DNA of 64,000 nt from Nymphaea colorata (lineage: Eukaryota > Streptophyta > Magnoliopsida > Nymphaeales > Nymphaeaceae): the NCBI RefSeq assembly GCF_008831285.2, contig NC_045140.1, positions 16,552,370 to 16,616,369 of the forward strand, read 5' to 3'. This document shows, one piece after another, positions 23,819 through 33,603 of this stretch (position 1 is its first letter; every line of letters begins with the position of its first letter). A model generated the notes under the pieces. The model had not been told where the DNA came from. It searched no databases and worked only from the letters and a program-made list of their open reading frames with translations. The position numbers and the translations under genes are program-made.

Positions 23819-23892
23819 CCTTATGCCTCGTTTTACTTATGCCTCGTTTTAGAGAGCAGGCAGATATGCCTCGTTTTAGAGAGCAGGCAGAA
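23819..23892. repeat. Short tandem repeat, unit about 29 bp
   Basis: The words 'tatgcctcgttttagagag' and 'caggcaga' are repeated two to three times. Confidence 0.8.
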
Positions 23893-23949
23893 GACACATG
23901 GGTATGGCTTCAAAGGCAGTAAAACAGAAAACACACTTAAATTTTTCGG

Positions 23950-24720
23950 ATGGAAAAAGTTTTCATGGATTTCTAGTCAAGATTTCATGGATTTCTAATC
24001 ATGGAAAGGATTACTAATCATGGTAAAAAATATCTTGGATTTCTAATCATAAAAAATTAGTGGATTTTTAGTCATGGATAAAAAGTCATGGGTAAAAAAA
24101 ATCTCATGGAGAAAAATAGTCATGGATAAAAAGTCAGGGTAAAAAATCTTAGGATAAAAAGTCATGGGTAAAAAAATCTCATGGATGAAAAAGTCATGGA
24201 AAAAGGTTTGTGGATTTCTAGTCATGGAAAAAGTTTTTGTGAATTTCTAGTCATGGAAAAAGATTCGTGGATTTGTAATCATGGAAAAATATTTCATGGA
24301 TTTGTAGTTATGGAATGGATTTGTAGTCATGGAAAACATTTTCTTGGATTTTTTAGTCATGGATAAAATTTTCTTGGATTTTTAGTCATGAAAGATCATT
24401 GAAAAAAAATTGGTGGATTTTAGTCATGGATAAAAAGTCATGGAAAAAATTTTCTCGGATTCCTAGTCATGGAAAAAAATTCTCGGGTTTTTAGTTATGG
24501 AAATAAAATTCTCAGATTTCTAGTCATGGAAAAAAATTCTTGGACGTGGATTTCATGGAAAATATTTCGCGGATTAGTCAAGGAAAAAATTTCGTGAATT
24601 TAGTCAAGGAAAAAATTTCGTGAATTTAGTCAAGGAAAAAATTTCGTGGATTTAGTCAAGTTATAAAAAAAAATCGTGGAAACATTTGATAGAAAATCCA
24701 TGGATTTCGCCATTGAAAAA
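23950..24720. repeat. Minisatellite built on 'tagtcatgga'
   Basis: More than fifteen imperfect units of about 25-45 bp of the type 'ggatttctagtcatggaa' plus an A-rich spacer run through this block. Towards the right end the unit drifts to 'tagtcaaggaaaaaatttcg'. Apparent frames here are repeat artefacts on both strands. Confidence 0.9.
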
Positions 24721-25510
24721 AACTTCTCTTGGTTTAGGAGATAACAACCGATGCATGCACCAATTTTTCACCATAGAAGAAAAAAAAATAGTGGATTAAA
24801 TGCATCCGGAAAAATCCATGGAATGTTTCCTGGATATAGAGTGTAGGTTTGATGCATGGGGAAGAAAAATCTTGTTCCATGTAAAAAAACTTATGAAATA
24901 ATATGGAAGAATTTTTTTTTCAACTGACTCAGATTGAGTTTGGAAAGTCCAGAAAATATTTCTACAAAATATTTCAAATGTGTGACAAACATGGACGCCT
25001 TCATCCCACACTACATTTTGAAGTTTTCAAAAGCAAGACACGAGAAGCATTTAATTACATGTACCGCTTTTAACAACGTAGACAAAAAGAAAAATTGGCC
25101 GTTCTGAACTAAAAAAATCATCTTCTTTTATACAGAAGCCAGATACATTACAAAATGGTACACTCTTGACGGAAAGGGAAAAAAGAAAAATAATACAGGT
25201 CACTCAAAAAAGCTACTCACTCTTTTTCTTTACCTTGTACTTCAGGAAAAAGGAGGTTTGGTACCGAGAGAATCAAAGGCAGGGCACTGGCTTCTTCAGC
25301 AGTTGGTCAGCTGTGAAAAACGTTGTCACTATTCCTTAGCCAAAAATTTCTGGTTCTAATAATTTATGCCCTTCATCTTCTGAAATAAGGATGGTTTGTG
25401 GTCGCAATCGTCGATGAAAAAAGTAGTTGAATATGCTACATGTGAAACTTAAGTTATTCAATTGCAAAAGCATGCATGTGCATATGGAAGTTTGAAAAAT
25501 AACACAAACC
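24720..25510. other. Stretch without a recognisable gene
   Basis: AT-rich, ending just before the stop codon of the minus-strand gene remnant. It may include its 3' UTR. A polyadenylation site could not be assigned. Confidence 0.4.
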
Positions 25511-25516
25511 TTTAAA

Positions 25517-25673
25517 CTACAAGAAGAAATCTTCAACCCCAGAAACTGGTCTCATCCTATAATTCTGAGACACAAAGTTCAAGATATCTGTAGCAGCAAA
25601 AGACACATAGTCTGAACATCTGGGGTACCCCTTCGCTCTCAAGTAACTCCGTCACAATAGAAACTGCCTGATC
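25517..25673 (-). pseudogene. Last exon of an unrecognised gene, with a +1 frameshift
   Basis: Read on the minus strand, an acceptor (ctaacag) is followed by DQAVSIVTELLESEG. A one-base insertion in a G run (GAAGGGG, near 25,625) then shifts the frame. In the next frame the sequence continues YPRCSDYVSFAATD and ends with VEDFFL and TAG (25,517-25,519). The two frames read as one continuous protein if one G is removed, which is why I call a frameshift and do not treat them as two unrelated frames. The exon joins 25,978-26,063 in correct phase. I do not recognise the family. It is not the C-terminus of NPG proteins, although it lies directly downstream of the NPGR1-like remnant on the same strand. 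A sequencing error in the G run is an alternative. Confidence 0.5.
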
Positions 25674-25977
25674 CTGTTAGTGTTAAGTGCTTTGAAGTCA
25701 GACAAGCATCAAGCATGGCAACATAATCTCCGTTAAAAATCAACAAGAACAGGACTCTAAACTGTATAACATGCATAAAAGCCTACCAGCAAACCATGCA
25801 ATATCTTTGCCAACAAAGCACTACCACACATACCGCAGCAACACATATTATGACTTACGAGGCCGTCAACCACAGCCTTTCATAAATACACCTATGCCTT
25901 AAGTGGGCCCCCTAATATGTCACCTAATAAAGATCCGTGTATGCCTTGTGTCAACCCCCTAATAATTATGTTCTTAC

Positions 25978-26063
25978 CTTTCCCCTTTTCCGTTTGATGG
26001 TGGTGGTGGTACTGCTGCTGTTGAAGCCTGTTGGAGCTGCAGGCGCACGCCCATACGTTTCAC
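25978..26063 (-). pseudogene. Penultimate exon of the same unrecognised gene
   Basis: Minus strand, acceptor ctcaacag and donor AAAG|gtaagaa. In the phase that joins exon 25,517-25,673 it reads ETYGRAPAAPTGF, then a Ser/Thr run (NSSSTTTTI) and a basic KRKRGK end. That Lys/Arg patch could be a nuclear localisation signal. The open phase across both exons and the good splice signals support a real gene end. The rest of the gene is not visible upstream, where NPGR1-like sequence begins. Confidence 0.5.
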
Positions 26064-26274
26064 CTGTTGAGGTATATAATTAGGAGTAGAAGAAACTATG
26101 AAGGGGGAAAGAAAAAAGCAGAAGCATAAGGATCTGAATGGAAGCTATGAGACCTAAGACATTCTCACCTTCGCAAAAAAATTGAAGAAGTCTGATAACA
26201 AGGGAAGGCACAGTTGCATATTAGAGAAGTGAACAAATACATATGAAAGTAGCCACAAATGAAAAAGCACCAAC

Positions 26275-26405
26275 CTGCTGCATGCCAATTGGTAGGAGAA
26301 TATGCACCAAATGACATTGCTTTATTGACACAGATACTTGCATCAGACCATAAACGAAGTCCTGCATATATGTATGATAAATCTTGCCACGCCTCTGCTT
26401 CTAAT
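26275..26405 (-). pseudogene. NPGR1-like exon 4 (TPR region)
   Basis: On the minus strand it reads LEAEAWQDLSYIYAGL, then RLWSDASICVNKAM and YSPTNWHAAG, ending at donor G|gttggtg. This matches the C-terminal TPR region of plant NPG/NPGR calmodulin-binding proteins, where a xEAWQDLA...W.DAE.C..KA...YSPR.W..TG pattern is typical. The downstream exons encoding the last TPRs are not found. Parts of this exon recur in the tandem copies to its right (26,579 onward). Confidence 0.8.
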
Positions 26406-27062
26406 CTTTTACGCAGCATCACTTGTCAAACATTTGAAAAATCTGACCAAGCTTTTGAAAATAAATGAACAATTATTACCACAAAAGAGAAAACAAAGAA
26501 GATTTATTCCTTTGGGAAAGAATATGCAGTTAAGTTTTATCACACAATGAACAGATACAGATTTCATAGTTTGAGATGTGCACCAAATGACATTGCTTTA
26601 TTGACACAGATACTTGCATCAGACCATAAACGAAGTCCTGTATATATGTATGATAAATCTTGCCATGCCTCTACTTCTAATCTTTTACGCAGCATCACTT
26701 GTCAAACATTTGAAAGATAACGATCTGACCAAGCTTTTGAAAATAAATGAACAATTATTACCACAAAAGAGAAAACAAAGAAGATTTATTCCTTTGGGAA
26801 AGAATATGCAGTTAAGTTTTATCACACAATGGACAGATACAGATTTCATAGTTTGAGATAACGCCTCTGCTTCTAATCTTTTACGCAGCATCACTTGTCA
26901 AACATTTGAAAGATAACAATCTGACCAAGCTTTTGAAAATAAATGAACAATTAATACCAGGAAAGAGAAAACAAAGAAGATTTATTCCTTTGGGAAAGAA
27001 TATGCAGTTAAGTTTTATCACACAATGGAGTACCTCAGATACAGATTTCATAGTTTGAGATC
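26303..27062. repeat. Tandem partial triplication within the NPGR1-like locus
   Basis: Unit 1 is 26,303-26,578, unit 2 is 26,579 to about 26,860, and a partial unit 3 is about 26,861-27,062. Each unit spans the start of exon 4, the intron before it and the end of exon 3 (the SQTMKSVS segment), so exon pieces are fused head to tail. Units differ by a few substitutions and by a 6-base indel (gataac). The repeat breaks exon order in any transcript that would retain it. Confidence 0.9.
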
Positions 27063-27574
27063 TTGTTTGCGCTTGAATAAGAGTAAACAAAAATGTATAC
27101 GTCTCAATTGCCTGTGTGGGCCGTCCTTTGAGCTATTTGAAGTTTGCACTTTAATCTCAAGAGACAAATATGGTCCAACTCTACGGTCTCGTCCAAAGCA
27201 AGATTTACAACTGTCTCAGCTTCAGTAAGAGATGGCCCAGCAGACACAACAAGGGCCAAAAGCCTCCGTCCTTCAACAGAACTTCCCATTGTCATATGCA
27301 AGTAATCTCTTGAACTCTCCAAAGCTGCATTAAATTATTAATGTCCCTTGATACTGCAGCAGCCAACCCAAGACTAAAAGCCACTTCTGGGTTCTCTCTC
27401 TCAATCATGGCCTCTTCAAGACAGCCAGCCTTCTTCCACAATACAGGAAAAGATTCCAGTGCCATATGGAACATCTCCTGGAATTTGCAGTCTCCAAAAA
27501 CACCAACAGGCAAGCCTTTAGGTAATGCATCTTTGACTGTGTCCAGGATAGCATTGCACTCTTTGGCAGCCTCT
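27034..27574 (-). pseudogene. NPGR1-like exon 3 with internal deletion and two frameshifts
   Basis: Minus strand. It begins at acceptor gatttgacag with EAAKECNAILDTV and continues FQEMFHMALESFPVLWKKAG. At about 27,400 it jumps from CLEEAMIE directly to RENPEVAFSLGLA. In intact NPGR1 proteins these two points are separated by roughly 300 residues of TPR sequence, so a large internal segment is lost. Near 27,333 one base is missing and the family frame continues as SSVEGRRLLALVVSA and then EAETVVNLALDET. Near 27,127 an extra A in an AAA run shifts it again, after which GRPTQAIETY and TLIQAQTRSQ lead to donor GAG|gtactc. The family is plant-specific, binds calmodulin and is linked to pollen germination. 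This copy cannot make a normal protein. Confidence 0.88.
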
Positions 27575-28099
27575 GTCAAATCACAAACAGAAGGTGAGTC
27601 TTCTATGGTTCACATTTCATTGAATTCTTAAATCAATTCACCCAAAAGAAAAGAAAAAAAAGAACAAACAAACATGCGAAGAAGTCTTGAGAAAATAAAA
27701 ACTCAGAAAGAGAACAAAAACATGTCACAAGCATTCATAGGAATTGTCAACATATTTATTACCACATGAAATTTTGAAGTTAGGCAATATATAATCAATT
27801 TGTTCATTTAACTCTAATAGTAACGTTCTTTTACAACAGAAGTAAGTTAAAATGTCATACAAAAAAGCAAGATCGAATATTCTGAAGAAGTGAACAAACG
27901 CAGAATTCATGTCAATGAACTTGAGCACCTCAGAAAGTTGAAACTGTCCAGACCGTAAAAGATTACATGAAAAGAAGGAGAAAAGCATTTATTTGAAGCG
28001 TCAGTATAAAAAAATGCAATAAAGAGGAAAAGATATGGAAAGAGAAGAAGGCCGCAAAAAAGGAAAAAAGCCTCCTTAGCAGTTGGCGTTGAAGTCTAC

Positions 28100-28252
28100 C
28101 TGCACATCTCGCTCCTGCTGAAATTCTAGTTCAATGACAGATTTAGTCATCTTAGGCATCAAACTCTGTATATCAATCCCACGGAACACCTGGAGAGCAG
28201 CAGCATAGTTACCTCTCTGGTACTCCAGCCGTCCCAATAAAGCACGCGCTTC
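28100..28252 (-). pseudogene. NPGR1-like exon 2
   Basis: Minus strand, acceptor gcgcag and donor CAG|gtagac. It reads EARALLGRLEYQRGNYAAAL, then FRGIDIQSLMPKM and VIELEFQQERDVQ. EARALLGRLEYQRGN is one of the most conserved NPG/NPGR blocks. This 153-bp exon is open throughout. The next expected block (a serine/leucine-rich MSLHSVSLLLEA-type helix) was not found between this exon and exon 3. Confidence 0.88.
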
Positions 28253-28346
28253 CTGCGCAGGAAAACGAGATTGACGAATATTAAAAACAACCATCTACGG
28301 AGCCGTCAAGAGGAAAATAAAGAACCAAAAAGGGGAAGAAAGGCAC

Positions 28347-28417
28347 CACATAGTTCAGTGAGAGGGCATCCATCAGAGTAGTTTCAACCTCTTCGACATG
28401 ATTATCCTCAAACTTGG
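28347..28417 (-). pseudogene. NPGR1-like exon 1, 3' half (left of Copia)
   Basis: Minus strand. It continues exon 1 across the Copia insertion: AKFEDNHVEEVETTLMDAL and SLNYV, then a weak donor (gtgcct). Family members have NYE at the exon end; here GAG appears as GTG, giving Val. The first five bases, CTTGG on the plus strand (28,413-28,417), are the target site duplication. Confidence 0.85.
28413..28417. repeat. Target site duplication, left copy (CTTGG)
   Basis: CTTGG directly precedes the TG of the 5' LTR and recurs at 33,826-33,830 directly after the CA of the 3' LTR. This is the 5-bp duplication expected of Copia integrase. Confidence 0.97.
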
Positions 28418-28639
28418 TGTTAAACAAGAAAAGTTTTATGTTTTAGGAGGTTCTTTGTAATATTAAAGAGTTATAAGATCTCTTTAATATTTTTCTTATT
28501 TTCCATTGAGTTATTTTGTAAATCCCTTTTTACCCTAATCTCTTTTATAAGAGAGATGAGGGTTATCGTAAGAAAAGGTTCTCAAGGTTCAATCTCACGG
28601 CAGCTTCTCTCTCTCACTCTCTTCTTCTCCGCTGCAACA
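28418..28639 (+). repeat. 5' LTR of the Copia element
   Basis: 222 bp, starting TGTTAAAC and ending CAACA. It contains two inverted repeats: AATATTAAAGAG/CTCTTTAATATT at 28,459-28,491, and a 32-base hairpin at 28,532-28,563 whose centre holds TTTATAAG, a plausible TATA box. A CT-rich end precedes the primer site. Confidence 0.98.
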
Positions 28640-28651
28640 TGGTATCAGAGC
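28640..28651 (+). promoter_or_regulatory. Primer binding site (tRNA-iMet)
   Basis: TGGTATCAGAGC begins at the first base after the 5' LTR. It is the standard plant Copia primer site, complementary to the 3' end of initiator methionine tRNA. Confidence 0.95.
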
Positions 28652-29294
28652 TACGGACGTGACTGGAGACTTGAAGCACACAGCCAGCGCGCGGACGTGA
28701 CGCACACCATCGGCGATCCTCCGTCTCCTTTCAGGCTTGATCTCTTCTACTTCCTCCGTCTTCTTTCTCCTTCATCTCTCGCCTGTTCTAGTTGCTGTTT
28801 TCCAGCAACGGAACAGTGTGGAGGAGTCTATTCACGTTAGGACAGATGCGTGAATAGACTCCAGCCGTGGATTTTTTCAGAAGTATATATAGTATTGCAG
28901 CTGTGTGGGAGTCTGCGCTGATTAATCGCCTATGGTTTGATATGTTATATGATCAACGCAGCCAAGTGGAGGACTGCTATCTATGACGTCTATGGCAAGT
29001 TTATGTTGATTGTTTTATTTGCTGTCATTATTCATGATCTGTGAAGGATAAACTGTGGTACAACAGCGTTAGATGCATAAATAGATAAGTCGTTGGTCAG
29101 CGCAAACAATACAAACAGTGGGGATTCGTTTTCAGTTGTGGGCTTGCTGGTAGCAGCGTTTTTCTGTCTTCAGATTGCAGTCTTCTTTGTTGTGGTACTG
29201 CTGTCAACAGTTGGACAGCAGGTTGATTGTTTCTGCGCATCTAACGTTGCCGTGTGGGACGTCGGTTCTTGTTGATCAGTTTCTTTCTCAATAG

Positions 29295-29344
<50 letters not shown>

Positions 29345-29369
29345 TCTCGCTATTGGTGGTTGATCTCTT
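28652..29369 (+). other. Copia 5' leader with an AT microsatellite
   Basis: Untranslated leader between the primer site and the gag start. It holds an (AT)n run at about 29,298-29,342. Short frames inside it are not supported as genes. Confidence 0.8.
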
Positions 29370-32300
29370 GTGGACAGATTTATGATGGCTGAAAGTAATA
29401 AATCTGATTTTTCTCATGAAGTTAAAAGTGGAGGAAATCCATTTTCGTATGGTTCTACTGTAAAGTTAGATGGATCTAACTATGAGATTTGGTCTCGTGT
29501 GTTTATGATGTCTGTGATTGGACATCAAAAGGAGCATGTTATAGAAGAAAACGAACCTGTTGAAAAGAGTGGAAAATATAGTTCATGGAAGGGAGATAAT
29601 AATATTGTCATGTCATGGATCATGAATAGTGTGCAACCCCAAATTGCATCAACTATTGCATACTACACCTCGGCTAAGCAAATGTGGGATTTCTTGAAAC
29701 AGACTTACTCGAATGACAGGAATATTAGCAAAATATTGCAGGTAGAGGAGGAACTACTTAATCTGCAACAAGGTGACCAAAGTCTTGCTCAGTACTTCGC
29801 TTCCCTTAAGTCCATCTCTGAGCGACTTAAAGCATTACGTCCTCCATGTCCAACATGTTATAAGACCCATGGTGAACAGTCTATGGTTGCGAAATTCCTA
29901 CAGGGTCTCTCCTCTGAATATGCAGTAGCAAAGGCTCAGATGCTGACTGGAGCAGAAATCCCTGATCTAGCTGAAGCCTACAACAGGCTTAGTCGTCTTG
30001 CTGTGACCCTCTCTTCACCTGCCAGTGATATCCATGCCTCTGCCTTAGCAGCTTCAGGAGGACGTGGACGCGGTTTATTCAGGGGAAGAGGCATGGGCCG
30101 TGGGTCAGGAGGAGGTCGGGGGAGATTTCAGTGCACTTATTGTGGGAAAATAGGTCATTTGGAAGACAGATGTTGGGATAAACATGGTCGTCCTACTGCA
30201 GCGCCATCCTTAGGCAGAAATGTTACATCAAAGCTAGGGAAGAACTCTTTACAGTCTTCTATTGGAGCGGCCCAAGCAGCGTCATCAGTAGTAGATGGGT
30301 CTTTATCTTCTTCTCAGTCTGAGACAATGACTGTGAGTATCAATAAGTCAGAGTATGAGGACTTTCTAGCACACAGATCTACTCAGCCATCGGCCTCCAC
30401 AGTTATGACTGACAGCGCTATGTCTGTTGACACTATCTCACATGATACAGGTACTACTTGGATTATTGATTCTGGGGCATCGAGGCACTTTTGTAGTACG
30501 CCTTCTATGTTTACTGTGCTACACTCACTACCTCAGATACGTCATGTGAGACTTGCAGATGGTAGATTGTCACCCATTATGGGATATGGAGATATCAAGA
30601 TCTCTCAATCTATGACTATTCCCAATGTGTTATATGCTCCTAAGTTTCCCACAAATTTGTTATCTGTCGGACAATTGGTTAATGATTTACATTGTCGTGT
30701 TACGTTTGACTCTGGTTTATGTTCATTTCAGGACTTGCCTACTGGGAAGACGATTGGTGGAGGCTATGAGAAAGGGGGCATCTACTTCCTGTCGGATCCC
30801 GTGGGTATTGCAGCATCATCGATCACATCGTTGTCCTCCTCGTTCCAGTGGCATCTCAGACTTGGTCATCCATCTGTCTCCAAGCTCCGTCATCTCCTTC
30901 CACATCTCTCCTTACCAGAGTCGTTCCAGTGTGAAGCTTGTCAACTTGGCAAACACACTCGTAGTAGTTATTCATCGAGTCTTAGTACGTCCAGTTGTGG
31001 ACTATTTGATCTTCTTCATGTTGATGTGTGGGGTCCTAGCAGAGTTGCTAGTAGGTCAAGATTTCGTTATTTTCTTGTCATCGTAGATGATTATTCTCGA
31101 GTCACCTGGGTTTTCCTTTTGAAGGAAAGGTCTGAAGTCGTATGTACTCTCAAAAACCTTATTATTGAAATAAAGACCCAATTTGGTATTCTTGTTAAAA
31201 ACATTCGCACTGATAATGCTCTTGAGTTTAAGGCATCTACCTTAATGAAGTTTTACTCAGATAATGGCATTTCTCCTCAGTTTACATGTCCCCATACTTC
31301 CCAGCAAAATGGAATAGTTGAGCGAAAACATCGTCAACTTTTAAATGTGGCTCGTTCCCTTATGCTTCATACTAATCTCCCTGCATATTTTTGGGGAGAT
31401 GCTATTCTTACTGCTTGCTACTTAACCAATCGTTTACCATCATCCTCCATTGATAACCAGATCCCCATTAAACTTGTGCACCCACAAAGATCTTTGTTTC
31501 CAGTGGCTCCCAAAGTATTTGGTTGCACATGCTTTGTTCACATTCTTGGACCCACACGTGACAAATTGGGAGCCCAAGCCATTAAATGCATTTTCATTGG
31601 CTACTCCAGAAACCATAAAGGCTACAAATGCTTTGATCCCTTGACCCAAAAAGAGTATATCAGTGCGGATGTCACTTTCTTTGAGTCTCAACCTTATTAT
31701 AGCCTCACTCCTATGTCTACTGAGATGCTACGGTCTCCAGACCCACTGCCTATTCCTCCTATTCCTTTGGAGTCGTTCCCTGTTGAATCTCCTTCGTCTG
31801 TTGTGTCCAAGTTTCGTGATCCACCGCTGGTCTACACACGTCGACAGGACCCTTCTCATAATCTTTTGCCAACCGTTTCTCAGGAGGTAAGTACATCTGA
31901 AGCGCATAGCCCTACTCATTCTGATCCTTGTCAAGACTTACCTATTGCTCTTCGCAAAGGCAGACGACAATGTACTTTACATCCTATATCTCATTTTGTG
32001 TCTACTGATGGGGTTAGTAAAAATATGCAACAATTCATTCATGCTTTGGCTGCTCATACAGTTCCTACGTGTCACCAGCAGGCCTTATTAGACACCCAAT
32101 GGCGACGGGCTATGCAAGATGAGATGGATGCCTTAGTGCAGAGGGGCACTTGGGAACTTGTTGATCCTCCTCCTCGATGTGATATTGTTGGCTCAAAGTG
32201 GGTATTCACAGTTAAGTATAATTCTGATGGTTCTTTGGAACGATACAAAGCTCGATTGGTTGCTAAGGGCTACACGCAGACCTACGGTGTGGATTTCTTT

Positions 32301-33596
32301 GAGACCTTCTCTCCAGTTGCTCGGTTGGGAACCATTCGTCTTATTATTTCTGTGGCTGTCCACCATGACTGGCACATGTATCAACTGGATGTCAAAAACG
32401 CCTTTTTGTATGGTGATCTTGATGAGACTGTCTATATGCAACAACCACCGGGATTTGAACGACAGGGGGAGTGTGGAAAAGTGTGCAAGCTGAAGAAAGC
32501 TATTTATGGACTCAAACAGAGTCCTCGTGCGTGGTTTCACAAGTTTTCCGAGGTAGTCTCACAGTGTGGCTTTGTGAGATCTCCTCTTGATCATTCCTTG
32601 TTTATCAAGAAGGCTTCCCGAGGTATAACTGTTCTCGTGGTTTATGTTGATGATATTATCCTGACAGGTGATTCTGATCAAGAAATTTCTGATGCAAAGT
32701 TGTTTCTTCAAAAACACTTTGTGACGAAAGATCTAGGTCCTCTACGATACTTCTTGGGAATAGAAGTTGCTCGCAATGGTGAGGGTGTTGTTCTCTCTCA
32801 ACGGAAATATGTTCTTGATTTATTGCAGGACACAGGGATGCTAGGAGCTAAACCGGCAAATTTACCTATGAATCCACGTATACATCTTCATGATGACCAA
32901 ACAGAATTAGTGGATTCTAGATCTTACAGATCCCTTATTGGAAAACTTCTCTATGTTACCGTGACAAGACCAGACATTAGTTTTGCAGTGGGAAAACTAA
33001 GTCAATTTATGGAAAAACCAAGGAAAGTTCATTGGGATGCTGCTTTGATGGTGGTTAAATATCTGAAATCTTCTCCTGGCAAAGGCCTTTTGTTCACAAA
33101 AGGCAAGACTCTGGAAGTGGAAGCCTATAGTGATGCTGATTATGCTGGCTCAGTAGATGACAGAAAATCTACCACAGGATTTTGTGTATTTGTGGGAGGA
33201 AACCTCATATCGTGGAGAAGCAAAAAACAAGGTGTGGTGTCAAGATCTAGTGCAGAATCCGAATACAGAGCTATGGCTCAAACAGCAGCAGAAATGACGT
33301 GGGCTAGATCCATGCTATCCAGCTTAAGTGTGTCAATCACACTTCCCATGAAGATGTATTGTGACAATCAAGCAGCCACACACATTGCAAACAATCCAGT
33401 TTTCCATGAAAGAACTAAACATATTGAGGTGGATTGCCATTACATTCGAGATCTCGTTCAAGCAGGAACCATTGCCACTGCTCATGTTCCTTCAGAAGAT
33501 CAAGCTGCAGATATCTTCACCAAAGCTCTTCCTATTGGTGATTTCTCTAGATGTTGTGACAAGCTGAGCATGTTTAATATGTATGCTCCAGCTTGA
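29370..33596 (+). CDS. Copia gag-pol polyprotein (1,408 aa)
   Basis: One uninterrupted frame encodes all element proteins. Gag has an N-terminal UBN2-type region and a zinc knuckle CX2CX4HX4C at residues 255-268, preceded by an RG-rich tract that probably binds RNA. The aspartic protease has D-S-G-A at 367-370. Integrase shows an HHCC zinc domain (H495, H500, C521, C524) and a DDE triad consistent with D552, D615 and E651. Reverse transcriptase has YVDD at 1,092-1,095. RNase H has the YSDAD segment near 1,253-1,257 and a SRSSAESEYRAM segment. The protein copies element RNA into DNA in cytoplasmic particles and inserts it in the nucleus. A methionine six codons in could be the true start. No stop or frameshift was seen, and no separate gag stop exists, so gag:pol ratio must be set by another mechanism such as splicing or protein turnover. 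Confidence 0.97.
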   Translation: MDRFMMAESNKSDFSHEVKSGGNPFSYGSTVKLDGSNYEIWSRVFMMSVIGHQKEHVIEENEPVEKSGKYSSWKGDNNIVMSWIMNSVQPQIASTIAYYTSAKQMWDFLKQTYSNDRNISKILQVEEELLNLQQGDQSLAQYFASLKSISERLKALRPPCPTCYKTHGEQSMVAKFLQGLSSEYAVAKAQMLTGAEIPDLAEAYNRLSRLAVTLSSPASDIHASALAASGGRGRGLFRGRGMGRGSGGGRGRFQCTYCGKIGHLEDRCWDKHGRPTAAPSLGRNVTSKLGKNSLQSSIGAAQAASSVVDGSLSSSQSETMTVSINKSEYEDFLAHRSTQPSASTVMTDSAMSVDTISHDTGTTWIIDSGASRHFCSTPSMFTVLHSLPQIRHVRLADGRLSPIMGYGDIKISQSMTIPNVLYAPKFPTNLLSVGQLVNDLHCRVTFDSGLCSFQDLPTGKTIGGGYEKGGIYFLSDPVGIAASSITSLSSSFQWHLRLGHPSVSKLRHLLPHLSLPESFQCEACQLGKHTRSSYSSSLSTSSCGLFDLLHVDVWGPSRVASRSRFRYFLVIVDDYSRVTWVFLLKERSEVVCTLKNLIIEIKTQFGILVKNIRTDNALEFKASTLMKFYSDNGISPQFTCPHTSQQNGIVERKHRQLLNVARSLMLHTNLPAYFWGDAILTACYLTNRLPSSSIDNQIPIKLVHPQRSLFPVAPKVFGCTCFVHILGPTRDKLGAQAIKCIFIGYSRNHKGYKCFDPLTQKEYISADVTFFESQPYYSLTPMSTEMLRSPDPLPIPPIPLESFPVESPSSVVSKFRDPPLVYTRRQDPSHNLLPTVSQEVSTSEAHSPTHSDPCQDLPIALRKGRRQCTLHPISHFVSTDGVSKNMQQFIHALAAHTVPTCHQQALLDTQWRRAMQDEMDALVQRGTWELVDPPPRCDIVGSKWVFTVKYNSDGSLERYKARLVAKGYTQTYGVDFFETFSPVARLGTIRLIISVAVHHDWHMYQLDVKNAFLYGDLDETVYMQQPPGFERQGECGKVCKLKKAIYGLKQSPRAWFHKFSEVVSQCGFVRSPLDHSLFIKKASRGITVLVVYVDDIILTGDSDQEISDAKLFLQKHFVTKDLGPLRYFLGIEVARNGEGVVLSQRKYVLDLLQDTGMLGAKPANLPMNPRIHLHDDQTELVDSRSYRSLIGKLLYVTVTRPDISFAVGKLSQFMEKPRKVHWDAALMVVKYLKSSPGKGLLFTKGKTLEVEAYSDADYAGSVDDRKSTTGFCVFVGGNLISWRSKKQGVVSRSSAESEYRAMAQTAAEMTWARSMLSSLSVSITLPMKMYCDNQAATHIANNPVFHERTKHIEVDCHYIRDLVQAGTIATAHVPSEDQAADIFTKALPIGDFSRCCDKLSMFNMYAPA

Positions 33597-33603
33597 GGGG
33601 GAG
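33593..33603 (+). promoter_or_regulatory. Polypurine tract
   Basis: TTGAGGGGGAG ends at the base before the 3' LTR, overlapping the gag-pol stop codon. It primes plus-strand DNA synthesis in LTR elements. Confidence 0.93.

Noticed and set aside
24043-24366. Repetitive frames on both strands
   Set aside because: They are translations of the minisatellite, not proteins.
27341-27631. 96-codon plus-strand frame
   Set aside because: Antisense to the NPGR1-like exon 3, whose minus-strand translation matches a known family.
31440-32540. Shorter frames on both strands within the retrotransposon
   Set aside because: Shadows of the gag-pol frame.
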